A stretch of DNA of 64,000 nt from Lampris incognitus (taxonomy: Eukaryota; Chordata; Actinopteri; Lampriformes; Lampridae), in contig NC_079214.1 of assembly GCF_029633865.1 (NCBI RefSeq), positions 28,961,333 to 29,025,332 of the forward strand, given 5' to 3'. The notes below the pieces were generated by a model, which worked only from the letters and a program-made list of their open reading frames with translations, was not told the DNA's origin and did no database searches. The position numbers and the translations under genes were made by a program. Below are positions 11,120 to 26,231 of the stretch, piece after piece; within the stretch, counting starts at the first letter, position 1; the number at the start of each line of letters is the position of its first letter.

Positions 11120-13387
11120 TGTCTCAGAGAATCAAATTTTTCACATCCATGTTATTAACTTACTTTCACCTTCTCTGTCACTCACTCTTTTTCCAATTGC
11201 TTTCTGTTTGTTTCCCCCATTCTGCTCTCTCCAGCACTGATGAGAATTTAATAACAGTTTCAATGAATATTTCCATCTCATGACTCAGATGTCTAAACAT
11301 TAATTACACGCCTATTTAGATGGCCTAAACATAAATTCTCAATCTGTGTGTGTGTGTGTGTGTGTTTGTGTGCGCGCGTGTGTGCATGCGTGTATGAGTG
11401 AGAGAGCGAGTATGCCAGAGTGTTTTGACGGTGCATGCAAACCCGTGTGTAAGTGTGTTATTGTATGTGTATTTATAGGTTTGTGCCTGTGTTAGGGTGT
11501 GTGCGTGCAAATGTCTGTGAGTGCTTCTCTCTGTGGGTTTGTGCATACCTGGATGCGTGTGAGAACACTCACCTGTTTGTAATTATGGCCACTGAAGTTT
11601 GCATGCGTGAGATGTGTGACAGCATACTGTATGAGATCTGTCTGTAATGCACCTGTTGGTCACTGTGCTGTTGGAATATTCCTGTTCAAACACAAACACA
11701 GCCCTAATTCCCTTCCCTTATCCTAGCCTGGGTCTTTATCTAACCCCGACACTATCCATAAGCACGTTAGCACTCAACTATGCACTTGAAACTTCCCCTT
11801 ATCACAGTTTGCGTCCATCTGCCACACACACCAGCACATTTTCATCCTGTGAGCAGGTATCATTAATGTTTGTTTTCCTCCCTTTTTGCTTGCTCCCATG
11901 TAAAGCGCATTGCATTCTTATGTAGGATATAGTACACTATACTGATTGATGATATAATTAAAGTTTAAAAATTGCCTGGTAGACTTCCAACTATAATGTG
12001 TGATCTTGCAACAACAGGCCGTTTCATTATGGTAAAGAATGAACTACGTCATGTAGAGGTCCTCTTAAAGACCTGACAATCAAAAGCCTAGTAATAAACA
12101 TTGCACGACAATACAGCTACTTACAGCATGATAAAACACAAATATACATGCACTAAGAATTCACAATTTGTACAAAATGGGTTATTTTGATAGAAAATAC
12201 TAATTTTCCTGTTTCTGAGTCAAACAGTACGTGACATAACTGTGTCGTCACCAGGCACTTCAGACATGAATGTTTTTGCTCGTCTCGACTCCGAGGCTAA
12301 GGGGTGAGTCTCCATAGACATTCTCTTGGAAACTACGTGATGAGACCAAGATATATGAATTGTTATATGACAACCCCCCAACACCTAATCTTTACCCTAA
12401 GCTTAGCCACTGCACAAAAACCTACCTGTGTGTTATTTGTATGCAGTTTGCTGAGAATGTGAACCGGCGGTCCTCACCAGTCGCATTGTTTCTGAGCCAC
12501 CAACGATGGACCAAAAAATTTAAAAAAGTTTTTGGCAAAAGAAAGGAGGTGAAACAAAGGGAAATCGGCCGTTGGACAGGGTCTTTAAATCACATAATGG
12601 CCTTTGGGGAAAAAATAAACAACTTTTGCAACCCAGAACAAAGATGAAAAACTTCTTAACTCATTCAGCATATACGCAGAGGAGAGTACTGACCTTGACG
12701 TACTAGATGCGCAATTTTCCTTATGGTGGTTCCAGTTGTATGACTTGATATATTTTTGCCCACTTTTCCCCTTTATGTCTTGTGCACATTTCAGTTTGGT
12801 GTATTTTGGTACACAGTGATGCTGGCACTTACCCAAATGCAATGATGCTGGCAGAGAATATACTCCCACTTTACATAAATAGAACCTCACCACCTCAGTA
12901 TCAAAATGGAAAATACATGCAGCCTTTCGTACTTCAAGGTAGCCTGACCTTGCCAAACCAAATGAATATGTCGGTTGATTTATTGTGGGTCTGCTCAATT
13001 CAGGGTGGCCTGCTGAGGAGAAAAGCCAATTATCTAATGACTTACTAATGACAGTGTTATTGTTAGGACTACCAGTCATGCTATGTATGATTGCAGAGGT
13101 GTTTGTTTGTGAGTGTGTGTTTCCACACAGATCAATCCATATGTGTTTTTGCAAGCAGGTCTGCCTAAATCAGTTCGTGTGAGCCTGTGTATTCAAGTGT
13201 GTGTGTGTGTGTGGGGGGGATGGGTGAGTGGCTGTGTCTTCGCTTAAACATGTGCATATGTGTATGCTTACATAAATGTGCATGCATGTGTGTGAATTTG
13301 TTCATGCTGATATATGTTAATCTGTGAGTCTTTCCAATTGTCTACATATCTGTGTGTTTGAATGTTGTTGTGTGAAAAGTTGTAAGC

Positions 13388-13388
<1 letters not shown>
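11120..13388. other. Intergenic DNA, no gene seen
   Basis: TG-rich stretches at 11347-11560 and 13090-13330 and otherwise AT-rich unique DNA. The 189-residue minus-strand open frame at 12585-13154 matches no family I recognise, has no splice or codon signature and is probably chance. Confidence 0.5.

Positions 13389-13459
<71 letters not shown>
13389..13459. repeat. (GT)n microsatellite
   Basis: About 35 GT repeats. Confidence 0.98.
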
Positions 13460-13460
<1 letters not shown>

Positions 13461-13784
13461 AGTGATGTGCAGTTAGAGGAGGCAGGGTAGGCAGTGCCTC
13501 ACCCAGGCTAATAAGAAAAATAAGAACAAAATGAAATATCATGATAGTTACAAAAATATCATGTAAAACAAGATCATGTAAAACTTGTTGTTTTATCAAT
13601 AAAAGGCATGCCCTATTCAGGATGGCTTGCTCCCAAAGCTAGCATTTGTGAATGCAGGCTGCTGAGGCAGAGTCTGCTTGTGCCTCTCTCTGGCGTGTGG
13701 GTAAGTACTTACAGCCTACCCAGCCATGGACCTCACTGCATGTTACTGGTGTGTGTGTGTGTATGTTTGTTTTTTTTTGCCCTC

Positions 13785-16700
13785 TCCTGGATCACCACCT
13801 TGTCGTGGTGGAGAAGCTTGCGTGTACTAATGATCCCAAGAGCTATGGCGTCCGGAGCTTGGCTCCTGGTAGGGTGACCCAAGGCGGATGGGTCAAGGGT
13901 GAGGTTCCAGAGGAAGTACGATCCAACGAAGACCTTAGCGGCGGACCTGGCAGAAGATGTCTTCAGGTGACAATGCTGGTTAAAGCAGATGAAGGCTGCA
14001 ACAGCGGGTGGTCCCCAATCGTCTTGGTTCTCCATGCTATTGGACTCTGGCCACCCCCTGCCAAGGACCATGTGGTGGCTGCAGGTGCATCAGCCTATCC
14101 ATGTGAAAAGCTGTCACATGTAGGTGTCTTCCTGCAAGGATTAACCCATAAACAGCTAGGGTCAAGGACCTGTGGCAATCAGGAAGAGGTGATGGGGGAA
14201 GGATATTGAAGTCTGGCAGCCCCTAGCCATAACCTGGCACAGAGGCGTTGAGTGTATGATCAGTCGCTAAGCCCTGAGACTGAGGCGGAGGGGCTCCTTA
14301 GCTGCTTCACCCACAACTGAGCAGCCCTATTTAGGATCCACTCTGCTTACCCCAGGTGGGGAAGGGGCTAGAAAAGGTGCCCTAAACATAGTGTCCCTTA
14401 TACCTCCTGTCTGGACCACCGCACCCGGAGGGATCCCCACCAAGCGGTCAGAAACAGAAACTAGTAAATTTTGGAGCCTGGAACATGCGAACCCTCATGG
14501 ACAATCAATTCAGCAATTGACCTGAATGGTGTACTGCTATCATCACCTGAGAGCTGAGAAGATTCCAGATTGATATTGCCACACTCTCTGAAACCCGATT
14601 GGCCGACCAAGGGCAGCTAAAAGAGGAGAAGGGTGGTTACACTTTTTTTCTGGAAAGAAAAAGCAACTGATGAGCCAAAGATCCACAGTGTGGGCTTTGC
14701 CACCAAAACCTGCTGCATTTGCCACCTTGCTGAGCTTCCTCTGGGCATCAATGAACTTCTGATGACAATACAACTGGCGCTTGTAAATAACCAAAGCATC
14801 GCTGTCATCAGTGCACACGCTCCAACACTTGACTCACAAGATGACGCAAAGGAGACCTTTTATGCCAACCTGGACAATGTCCTAACCAAAATCCCCAAGG
14901 ATGATAAACTAATCCTGCCTGGAGACTTCAACAGCAGAGTAGGTGGGACGAAATTGCATCTTGTGGAGAGGCATAATTGGCAAGCAAGGAGTTGGAAACA
15001 CAAACTCTAATGGCATCCTGCTGTTAAAAAAAATGCTCAGAACACAGCCTAATCATCACCAACACACTCTTCTGCCAGAAGAACAAATTTAAAACAACCT
15101 GGAGGCAACCTCGTTCTAATATTTGACACCTCACTGACTACATTATCATCCGTCAAAGAGACCAATGCAAGGTACTAAACACCAGAGTGATGATCAGTGT
15201 AGATGACTGCTGGACTGACCACTGCCTTATCTGCTCCACTCTGTCCATCCAACTTCACCAGAAAAGGAGGGTACAGAAAAAGCAGAGCCGCCCAAAGCTT
15301 AACCTCAAAGGACTTACTAATACTTCTTCTCATCAACGGTTCCAGGTCATGCTTAGTACATCAATGCCCAAGCAGTATCCAGATGATACTGAAAGCCACT
15401 GGGGTATGGCTCAGGACTGCAATCACTGGCATCTGTAAAACCACTCTTGGACATAAGATGAAGAACCACCAAGACTGGTTTGATGAGAATGATCTGGAAA
15501 TCCAACAGTTAATCAATATCAAGAAGCAAGCCTTTGCCATCTGGTAGAATGACATCAACTGCCAAAATAAAAAAGCTGCCCATGCAAGAGCAAAGTCAGT
15601 CGTCCAAAGTGGGGTCAAGGAATTGAAGAACCAGTGGTGGACTCAGAAGGCCCTTGAGATCCAGCACCCTGCAGATGCTGGGGATACCAGAGGCTCCTTC
15701 GATGCTACTAGAGCAATATACGGTCCCAGCCACCACCGTCTAACCCCATTTTGCTCCAAAGATGGGCACACACTGCTAACAGACAATGAGTCAGTCAAAG
15801 AAAGGTCGAAAGAGCGCTACCAGGACCTTTAAAACCAAGACTCTAGCCCTGAGATGATAGATGCCCTCCAACAACTCCCTCAACAACCCAAAGAGGAGGA
15901 CATGGCTGGACCACCTAGCCTAAGAGAAGTCCAGGATACCATCAGGAAGATGAAAATCAACATGGCTGCTGGTTCTGATGGAATCCTGGCAGAAGTACTG
16001 AGGGCAGGTGGACTCCTCAGAAATATCCATGCCCTGCTACTTAAAATATGGGAAAAAAAGAGGAAATCCCTGTGCAACTTAGGGATGCACCCATTGTCTC
16101 TATCTTTAAGAAAGGGGTAATAGCTGAGTAAGGAAACTACCATGGCATTTCCTTGCTTTCCACCACAGGGAAAGCCCCGGCTAGGGTCTTGGCCAACAGA
16201 CTCCTCCCAATATCAGAGGAAGTTCTGCCAGAATCCCAGAGCAGATTTTGTCCTAACAGAGGCCCCATGGACATTATTTTTACTGCTTGCCAACTCCCAA
16301 GAAAAAGCCCAGGTACAGAATCAACCCTTGTACATGGTCTTCATAGACTTAATGAAAGCTTTTAATTATGTTAACCGCTAGGCCCTCTGGCTAGTTCTGT
16401 CAAAAATAGGCTGCCCTGACAAATATATCAGAGTACCATGACTACTGCATGACAATATGTCAGCTAGAGTACTCAGCAGTTATGGAGACGAAACATGGAG
16501 ACGAGACAGTCCTTCAAGGTCCACACAGGAGTTAAACAAGGCTGTGTCATTACCCAACCCTGTTCTCTGTCTTCATTGCCACCATCCTCCACCTCACAGG
16601 TCCCAATCTGCCTCAGGGAGTCAAAATCATGTACAGGACTGATGGGAATCTTTTGAATATTAACAGATTCAGGCTAAAGGTAAAACCACCACCACATCCA

Positions 16701-17730
16701 TCATAGAGCTGCAGTACGCTGATGATGCCCCCTTAGTGTCCCTCATGGAAGACGAACTACAGAACATACTGGACGCCTTTGCAAAGGCATACAAGCAGCT
16801 TGGGCCTGGCTATTAACATAAAAAAGACCCATATCCTCTACCAACCCCCACCAAACAGAAATATACCTGTTCTGCCCCCATCCATCTCTGTAGACAACAC
16901 CAGATTCGAAAACGTTGAACAGTTCCCATATCTTGGCAGCCTTCTCTCCTTCAAAGCAAACATTGACATTGAAATACACCATGATCTCTTGTGCCAACCG
17001 GGCCTTCTCAAGATTGAGTAAAAAGGGTTTTTTGAAAACCGCAGTCTTCAGGCCAGAACAAAAATTCTGGTGTAAAAAGCGGTAGTGCTGCCTACCCTAC
17101 TGTATGGGTCAGAAATCTGGACTAGATATAGCAAGCACCTGAAGGCACTCGAGGCATACCAACAGCGATGCCACAGGAAGATCCTTAAGATCAGCTAGGA
17201 GGATAAGCGCACCAACTTCAGCATCCTCGAGGAGGCCAACATGCCTACTATCACTGCCACCATCGCACAACATCAGCTGAGATGGACTGGCCATGTTCTC
17301 CACGTCTGACTCTCACCTCCCGAAACTAGTCTTTTACTCTCAGCTCATGACAGGACGCCATGCCCCAGGAGGACAACAGAAGCAATATAAAGATAACATC
17401 AAGGCCCACATCAAAAGGTTTGGCATCGACCTTAACACCTGGGAACAAGCAGCAAAAAACAAGGAGGCCTGGAGACTGGCTGTCAGTGGAGGTGCTTGGT
17501 GCTACAACCATAATCTCCACTGTGCTGTTGAAATCAAGCGCAGACTCAGAAATGAGCAAGTTACCAGAAAGGCCAAAACCACATCCTCAACCACTTCTTC
17601 CAACCCTTGCCCACATTGACCCAAAATATGCGGCTCCAGGATCGGCCTCTATGCCCACCCGAAGACCCACAAGGACCTTGAACAAGAACAGTCATATTCG
17701 ACCCTGAGTGACCGCCGATGATGATGGTGT
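13785..17730 (+). mobile_element. APE-type LINE, nearly full length but degenerate
   Basis: Begins with a 5' segment containing GGATCACCACCTTGTCGTGG. An AP-endonuclease region follows at about 14460-15000: GAWNMRTLMDN, then IATLSETRLA, then LPGDFNSRVG. The reverse transcriptase spans about 15850-16760: AGSDGILAEVLRAG, NRGPMDIIFTACQL, then QYADDAPLVS at about 16713 with the catalytic YADD. The C-terminal tail is RWTGHV (17282) and KQYKDNIKAHIKRFGIDLNT (about 17370). Many frameshifts and stops make it inactive. I do not commit to a clade. It lies between kcnk2 and the Sushi element. Confidence 0.8.
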
Positions 17731-17784
17731 GTGTTTGCATGTGTGTGTGTGCGTGTTTGCGTGCGTGTATGTGTGTGTGTTTGC

Positions 17785-17820
<36 letters not shown>
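17785..17820. repeat. (GT)n microsatellite
   Basis: Short GT array in a longer TG-rich stretch starting at about 17728. Confidence 0.9.
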
Positions 17821-17821
<1 letters not shown>

Positions 17822-19215
17822 GCCAGTCTAAAAGACCACATATGGTCAATTTTAAAAGTTAATTGAACTCACCATCGAATAATTGAAATGAAAATATTAC
17901 TAAAAAGTCAATAATGGAGTGAAAACTAGAACAATAATATTCATGTGGTGCACGTACGCTGGGAGACTTTTATATTTGCCTCACAATGCCCAAAATAGAG
18001 ACGGAAAAGAAAGAAAAACAGAGAGAGAGACAGAGAGACAGACGGAGAGATGGGGGGGAAGAGAAAAATTGATGAGGTAGCTGAAAAATGTAGAAAAAGG
18101 AGAGAAAAAATAAAAACAAGGGGGAAGGAAGGAGTAGAAAAAGGTTAAAGGAAGGGGAAACTACAAAAAAGAGGGGGATATAAAGATGAAGAATTTGTGA
18201 CAGGAACAGGGTGAAAGTTTAACTTCTATCTCAGCTGGAAAACAACCGTAAACCCTTCTGACCTTTTCTGACATTACTACCTGACAGGTTTGATTAATAG
18301 GTTCTGAGGAGGCTTTTCCGCCAATCCTGCAACTGTTGTGTATACTATTATTACTCAATCATTCCATATATGTGTAGGTGTGTGTGTGTGTGTGTACATT
18401 TTTGCAGGCTAGTGTTATAGTGCATTTGTGCACATATGTGTCCACACGTATGGATGTGTGTATACAGGTGTATGTAGGTGGGTGAGTGAGTGAGTGAGTA
18501 AGTGAGACATAGCTGATCTGATGGATTGATTGGTACTGACAAAGTGGTGCCCCCTCAGATGCTGTGACCCCAGGGTCCTGAGGCCCTACAGATCAAGGTA
18601 GACACAGGCATGTAATTAGTCACCCATGTAACGGAACTACCCTCTGTGTCTGTGGTTGTGTGTCTGAGTGAATAAATGAGGATTTATGTGTTTGAGCACC
18701 TTTGCCTGTGAGGATGTGAGAATTGTTCCGTTTGCATGACTTACTGTGCGCCTGTAGAAAGCATGTGTATATGGGTATATATGACCTTGGTTCCTCTGTG
18801 TGTATGTACATGTATGTTTTTATTACGTATTAAAACTGTGCATGTGTGTGCGTGCGTCCGTGCGTGTGTGTGTGTGTATGTGTCCTGAGCCATTATATAA
18901 GAACAACCCCTTCCTCCAGCTCCATGACTCTGATGACCTGAAACACTAAGCAATAAGGTTGTGGAAAGTGACAAAAACCATTTCACACAAATAAGGAAAA
19001 GTAATCTCTCTTGCTCATCTAATGCATTTGTTTTTATGTTTGTGTGGGTGGATGTGTTAGAGTGTTTATGTGTGTGTACCGGAGATGTCTTGCAAAAATT
19101 CTGGCTTGGAGATCTCACCTTCTAAACATCTATATTCTCATTTGTTTACGATTTGGGTAGTCATGTCTCTTTGTACCTTGATCGTCTGTTTATATAATTC
19201 TCTTAGACAGCAGGG
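17821..19215. other. Intergenic DNA, no gene seen
   Basis: Purine-rich 17995-18200, TG-rich 18360-18500 and 18840-18890. Nothing gene-like. Confidence 0.5.
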
Positions 19216-20176
19216 TGTCACGACTGTGGGATCCACTACCTGGGGATACTACTAGATGTCACCCTTCACCCATTCTTCATGCCCAGTCACGAATCACTTT
19301 GTATTATTGTCACCTGGTATAACAGAGGTCTAGGGCCTCTACAGATGCACTGAATAGAGCTGGTGAACACTATGGCAGTGTGACTCCGATTCATGGAGGC
19401 GGAGCTTCAGTTTGAGGACACTATTCGAAGAAGAATGTGTGGTTGTATCTGTCATTAACACGCAATTTCCTCGAAATGGAAGAGGCAAACTGTAGCTCAC
19501 TAGCAGACAGATGGACTGAGACAGGCTGGTTAGAACCAGTTGGAAATCCCCTGGTCAGAATCGGAAAGTCTCTGCATCTCTTAAAGGCCCAGTAACCTTA
19601 CCAGCAAACTCAAGTGAGTGCACAATATTAGTAATACTAGCTGGAGCCTGTGATAGTAACAAACAATCATATTGCTGTAACATCAATAATTATATCTTGC
19701 CAATGAATAATAAATAATAATAAATCTAAAGGGCAGAGACAATTACCAAACTAAACTCCTCTTCTTAACAAGGGCTTTCCTACACCTGGTACACCTTCAT
19801 TCATTAGAGTTAATTAGACACACCTATTTTCCCTGTTATTTAAACCCCTCAGTTAAGTCACTCCCTTGTTCAGATTTTGCAACGCTTTTACCACAATTAC
19901 GATGCCATTTATGACTACATTTACACCACCCTTTGACATTCATGGTTTTCTTGCCTTGCAAGTATTTTTCCTTTGTAGTTTGAGAAGTGTCTATAAGTTC
20001 TTCTCCCGCTTTATTTATCCATTTTTCAAAGTTTAGATAATCTTATTTTGTATACTGCCTTTTGTTTGTTCCTGATGGTTTCTCAAGTCAAGTAAAGACT
20101 GAATTATTGTTTTAAAGCCTGTTTTCCATCTGCTGTTTTCTGCACTTGGGTCCAACTCCAAATCGAGATCCTAACA
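19216..20176 (+). repeat. 5' LTR of Sushi-like Gypsy element, interrupted
   Basis: Starts TGTCACGACTGTGGGATCCA and ends GAGATCCTAACA. It matches the 3' LTR at 23886-24334 along its length, apart from an insertion of 467 bp plus a 5-bp duplication at 19318-19789. Without the insertion it is about 489 bp. Confidence 0.88.
19318..19784 (-). mobile_element. Solo BEL-type LTR inserted in the Sushi 5' LTR
   Basis: Reverse complement of the LTR at 33524-33856 (shared TGTAGGAAAGCCCTTGTTAA start and GGGCCTCTACAGATGCAC near the other end). It is flanked by the direct repeat CCTGG at 19313-19317 and 19785-19789, a 5-bp target duplication expected for BEL/Pao. It holds about 130 bp missing from the other copy. 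Its presence shows that BEL was mobile after the Sushi element landed. Confidence 0.8.
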
Positions 20177-23100
20177 GAAAACTGAGCCAATAATGGAATC
20201 GGCGAAAAGAAAGCAAATCCCGTCAACCCTCTCCAGTCATGACCAGGACCTGCGGGCCATCAGGGATTCACTGCGGGAGATGTTAATCACTTCCCAGCAG
20301 CTGGCTATCTTGACAACAGACAGCCCAAGGACCCACACTCCGATGGAGACCGATCCTGGTCCTCCACCCCAGCACGAGCTCCGCATCTTTCTTCTGGAGC
20401 GCTACAATGGTCGGCCTGAGGGGTGTGGAGAATTCCTATCCTAGTCCTCCCTCATCTTCAGGCTCCAACCCCTCTCTCTCCCCTCAGATGAGGCCAGAGT
20501 CACCCACCTCAATCACGCACCTAACAGGCCAGGCGCTCTCATGGGGCACCTCGGAATGGAACCGACAGATGCCGGCCTGTGACAGCGCAGAAACATTTGT
20601 GTGGGAGCTCTGCAAGGTGTTCGACACGCCGAGGACCAGATCAGACTATGAAGCAGGGGCGCACCTATCTTCCCACCGGCAGGGTCACTGCACAGTGGCA
20701 GAATACGCCATCTGATTACATATTCTGGTGAGTGCAACCAGATGGGAGGAGACTCCTCTGCGCATCCATTTCAGCCAGGGCCTGTCAGAGTCCATGAAGG
20801 ATGAAATTGCCACCAGAGACCTGCCAGACAACGTGGATGCCCTCATTGACATGCCCATAAGCATGGGCAACCACATCCGGGAATGAGTGCGGGAGTGGAG
20901 ACGGTTTGAGCCACCGCCCAGTCCATCCAGACATTCGTGTCATCAAAGTAGCCCTGAAGATGGCTGTAGAGCCCAAAGGCTATCCCCCCTGAGGGAGGAG
21001 CCAGTGTAACTGGGAAGATCCCGCTCAAGCAGAGGGTGAGCAAGGAGTGTGAGGGACACTGCCTCTACTGTGGGGAAACCTGGTCATCATCTCTTGTCTG
21101 TCCGAAGGTGTGAGGAAATGCACGGCCTCGCTGGTGATCTGGAGGACTCTAGCAAGCCAAGGTGTACCTCCCTACCTGGCGGGACACAGGACATTCATCC
21201 TCACAGCCATGCGGTGGTCACACCACCTCCGCCACGTATCAACCCTCAATGATTCCGGAGCAGCAAACAATCTTGTACATGTCAATCTGGCCCCTCAGTG
21301 GGGGGTTCCCCTTTTGACGTTACAGTCCCCTATCTCCGTCACTGCCTTGGATGGTAGACCTCTTGGGCCGGGCCATATTACACAGTGCATAATCTTCATT
21401 CAGCTCCAGGTAGGACAGAATCACACAGGAATCATACAACTGTACTTGGTTAAATCCCCAACTCCTCCCTTGTTCTCGGTCATCCTTGGCTAGTTACCCA
21501 TAACCCCCTAATTAATTGGCCATCTGGCAAAATACTTATCTGGGACGCTATGTGCGATGGTCACACTGAACTCACTCTATCACTACCTGTCCAGTCCTTT
21601 ATCACAGCATCCAGCCCTCAGTCCCAGAATGCCCCTACAGAGGCCAAACTTGACTTCCACCTGGTTCCTCCAGTTTACTGGGATAGAGGGGAGGATTTTT
21701 TTTTTTACCAGCAGACCAGCAAACTGCCACCTCACAGACCCTATGATTGTGACGTCGACTTCCTCCCGGGGACCACCCCTCCGTAAGGAAGACTCTTTTC
21801 CCTCTTGCAGCCTGAAACCCTCGCCATGACCGCCTATATTGAGGAAGCCCTCGTTGCTGGCCACATCACTCTACTTCACCCCCTGGAGCCAGGTTGTTTT
21901 TTTTTTTTTTTTTAGCAAAAGGATGGGAGAGCAACATCCTGAATCGACTATAGGGGGTTGAATCAAATCACGATGAATAATAACTACCCCCTAACTCTTA
22001 TTAACACACCCTTCAAGTCGCTACAATGAGCCACTGTGCTTTCTAAATTGGACGTGTGCAATGCTTATCACCTCATTCGTATCCGGCAGTGTGACGAATG
22101 GAAAAATGCCTGGGAACTACTAGTTTCTTGTCATGCCCTTCAGGCTCACTAACACGCCTGCTGTTTTCCAGGCCTTCTTTAACGACATCCTGAGAGTCAT
22201 GTTGGAACATTTTGTTTTTGTTTACCTGGATGACATTAATTTTCTCCAAGACTCTCCCCGAGCACAAACATATCTGCCAGGTTCTCCAATGTCCACCTGA
22301 ATACTGTTTATTTGTGAAGGCAAAAAAAATGCCAATTCCATGTGGACACCATCTCCTTCCTGGGGTTTACTGTGTCCAAGGGGTATTTGAGGATGGATCC
22401 AGCAGAAGTGCAGGCAATGCGGATCTGGCCTCGACCCACTTTGGCTAAAAAGGTGGAACAGTTTTATGGTTCGCCAATTCCTATAGGCGCTTTATTAGGA
22501 ACTTTAGTGCTTGAGCTGCTCCCCTGACCACTCTCACCTGAAAGGGGGCAACTCCATCCTCCTGGCCACCGAGGTGGAGAACATCTTCAACAAATTAAAA
22601 CACCTCTTCACCTCCACACTGGTCCTGACTCGTCCTGATCCCTCTCTACCCTTGATGACTGACCGTGCCATCAGTGTGGTGCTGTCCCAACACACTTCCT
22701 CTGACCAAAAGTCACACTCATGTGCATTCTTTTCCCAACACATATCCCCAGCCAAACAGAATTGCGATGTGGGGGGAAAGGGAACTGCTGGCCGTAAAGT
22801 TGGTCTTTGAGTGGAGGCACTGGCTGGAGGGAGCTGATCACAAAAATCTGGCCTACATCAGGACAGCCAAGCACCTCAACTCCCGCCAGACCAGATGGAC
22901 ATTCTTCATCATCTGGTTTGATTTCGCCATATCCTACCGTCCTGGAGCCAAGAATCTTAAGCCAGACACACTCTCCTGGCAATTTGACCCCACCGATGTG
23001 GAACGAGCACCCAAGCCCATCATTCCTAGTTCTCTCATCGCGGCTTCAGTGACGTTGCGCATTGAGGAGACGGTAAGAGCGGCTCTACGTTGTGAGCCCA

Positions 23101-23885
23101 ATCCCGGAGGTGAACCCCCCGCCCCCCATTGCATCTATGTGCTAAAGACCCTGTGCCTGCAGTTTCTCCAGTGGGCCCATTCCTCAAACCTCACAAATCA
23201 CCCAAGGCCACCAGAGCTCTGGACTTTCTGACGAGGAGATTCTGGTGGCCCACGGTCCTTCGTCGCTGCTTCCAGAGACAGCACCTGGAGCAAAACCCCA
23301 TCAATCATCGGCTGGACTACTTCACCCTCTGCCCATTCCCAAATGTTCCTGGTCCCACATCACCATGGACTGCGTGTCATGCCTCCTGCCATCAAATGGT
23401 TTCACCACTATTCTGATGGTTGTGGAACGCTTTTCCAAAGCTGCCCATTTCATTCCTCTTTCCAAACTTATCTCGGCTGAGATGGCCAAATTAGTGCCCA
23501 ACACATCTTCCATCTTCCGTCTCCGCGGTCTGCCCCAGGACATCATGTCAGACCAAGGTCCTCAGTTTGACTCAGTTCTGGAGGGCTTTCGCCTCCATCA
23601 GTCTGCCCTGTTTTCCATCCCCAGTCCAACGGGCAGACAGAGCGCATCAACCAGGATCTGGAGGGGATACTGAGGTGCTATGCCTCTCCCAATCCTATGT
23701 CATGGAGTGGGCCGAATACCCCAATAACATCCTTCTCTACTCCACCAAACTGTCCCCATTCCAGTGCCAGTATGGGTACCAACCACCCCTATTTCTTAAG
23801 CAGGAGGGTGAGGCAAAGGTGCCCTCCACACAGTCTCATGTCAAGCACTGTCAGCGCACCTGGAAAGTGGTGCACAGAGGGGCTC
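20177..23885 (+). mobile_element. Sushi-like Gypsy element, internal region, dead
   Basis: Degenerate gag-pol of a V-clade chromovirus (Sushi group). Gag starts at 20193 (MESAKRKQIP). The protease motif NDSGAANNLV is at about 21247. The segment LPPHRPYDCDVDFLPGTTPP (about 21726-21786) leads into RT, with LDVCNAYHLIRI at about 22050 and the catalytic FVYLDDI near 22220. RNase H has LMTDRAISVVLSQ near 22650. Integrase has MDCVSCLLPSNGFTTIL and SDQGPQF at about 23365-23570. Frameshifts and stops break every domain. The sequence passes from the end of integrase ([11 protein letters not shown]) straight into the 3' LTR, so the usual chromodomain is missing. Confidence 0.85.
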
Positions 23886-24334
23886 TGTCAAGACTGTGGG
23901 ATCCACTACCTAAGGATACCGCTAGATATCACCTATTCTTCACACCCAGTCACGAACTGCTATGTATTATTGTCACGTGGTATACCTTCAATCATTAGTT
24001 AATTTGGTACACCTGTTTTCCGTTATTGAAATCCCTCAGTTAAGTCACTCCCTTTAGTTTTCGCAGCTCTTTTGCTTTTGCCTACGCTTACTCCAGCCTT
24101 CGAGGTTCATGGTTTTTTTGTCTTGCAAGTATTTTTCCTTTTGTAGTTAAGACTTTCTCCCCCTTTGTCTATACCTTTTTAAAACTTTAGATATTCTTAG
24201 TTGTTTTGTAAATTATCTTTTGTTTGTTCCTGATTTTGTTTCTCATATTGAGTAAAGACTGAATTATTTTTAAAGCCTGGTTTTCATCTGCTGTTTTCTG
24301 CACTTAGGTCCAACCCCAAACCGAGATCCTAACA
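23886..24334 (+). repeat. 3' LTR of Sushi-like Gypsy element
   Basis: 449 bp, TGTCAAGACTGTGGGATCCA to GAGATCCTAACA, pairing with 19216-20176. A clear target-site duplication is not visible (GCAGGG left, GAGTGC right). Confidence 0.88.
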
Positions 24335-25803
<1,469 letters not shown>

Positions 25804-26231
25804 TTTCACATGTCCCACAGGGAGCTGAAGAGTAGAGGGAAAATAAATGAGGAAGGCCAGGAGAAGTTGAAGAGAAAGGAGGGGGAAGTAGGGAGAAGAG
25901 AGGAAAGTAAATGTGAAGGCAGAAGAGAAGACAATAGAAGAGAGAAGACAAGAGAAGAAAAGAGAAGAAGACAAGAGAAGAGAAGAGTTTGGTGATGGCA
26001 GAGAAAACCAAAACAATGATCAAAATGGATCCCATCAGAGGAAAAAAATGAGTTTAAAAACAGAGCAGCATGGATGAAATAGCCTTGCACGATTAATTTA
26101 TCTGGTATGGGCAAAAATATAACAGAGTTAAAAAACAAACAAACAAACAAACAATTTTTGAAAGACAAGGGGGGGGGTTGAAGGAAGGGAGGAAAAAAAT
26201 GATAGATTGAATCAAAAAGAGGAATGAGAGG

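Noticed and set aside
10615..11560. CA/TG-rich tracts as CRISPR-like or satellite arrays
   Set aside because: They are plain microsatellites without spacers or higher-order units.
12585..13154. 189-residue minus-strand open frame
   Set aside because: No recognisable domain, unusual amino acid run, no flanking splice logic; expected by chance in 64 kb.
13652..14209. 185-residue plus-strand frame as a gene
   Set aside because: It lies in the 5' untranslated or leader part of the degenerate APE-type LINE.
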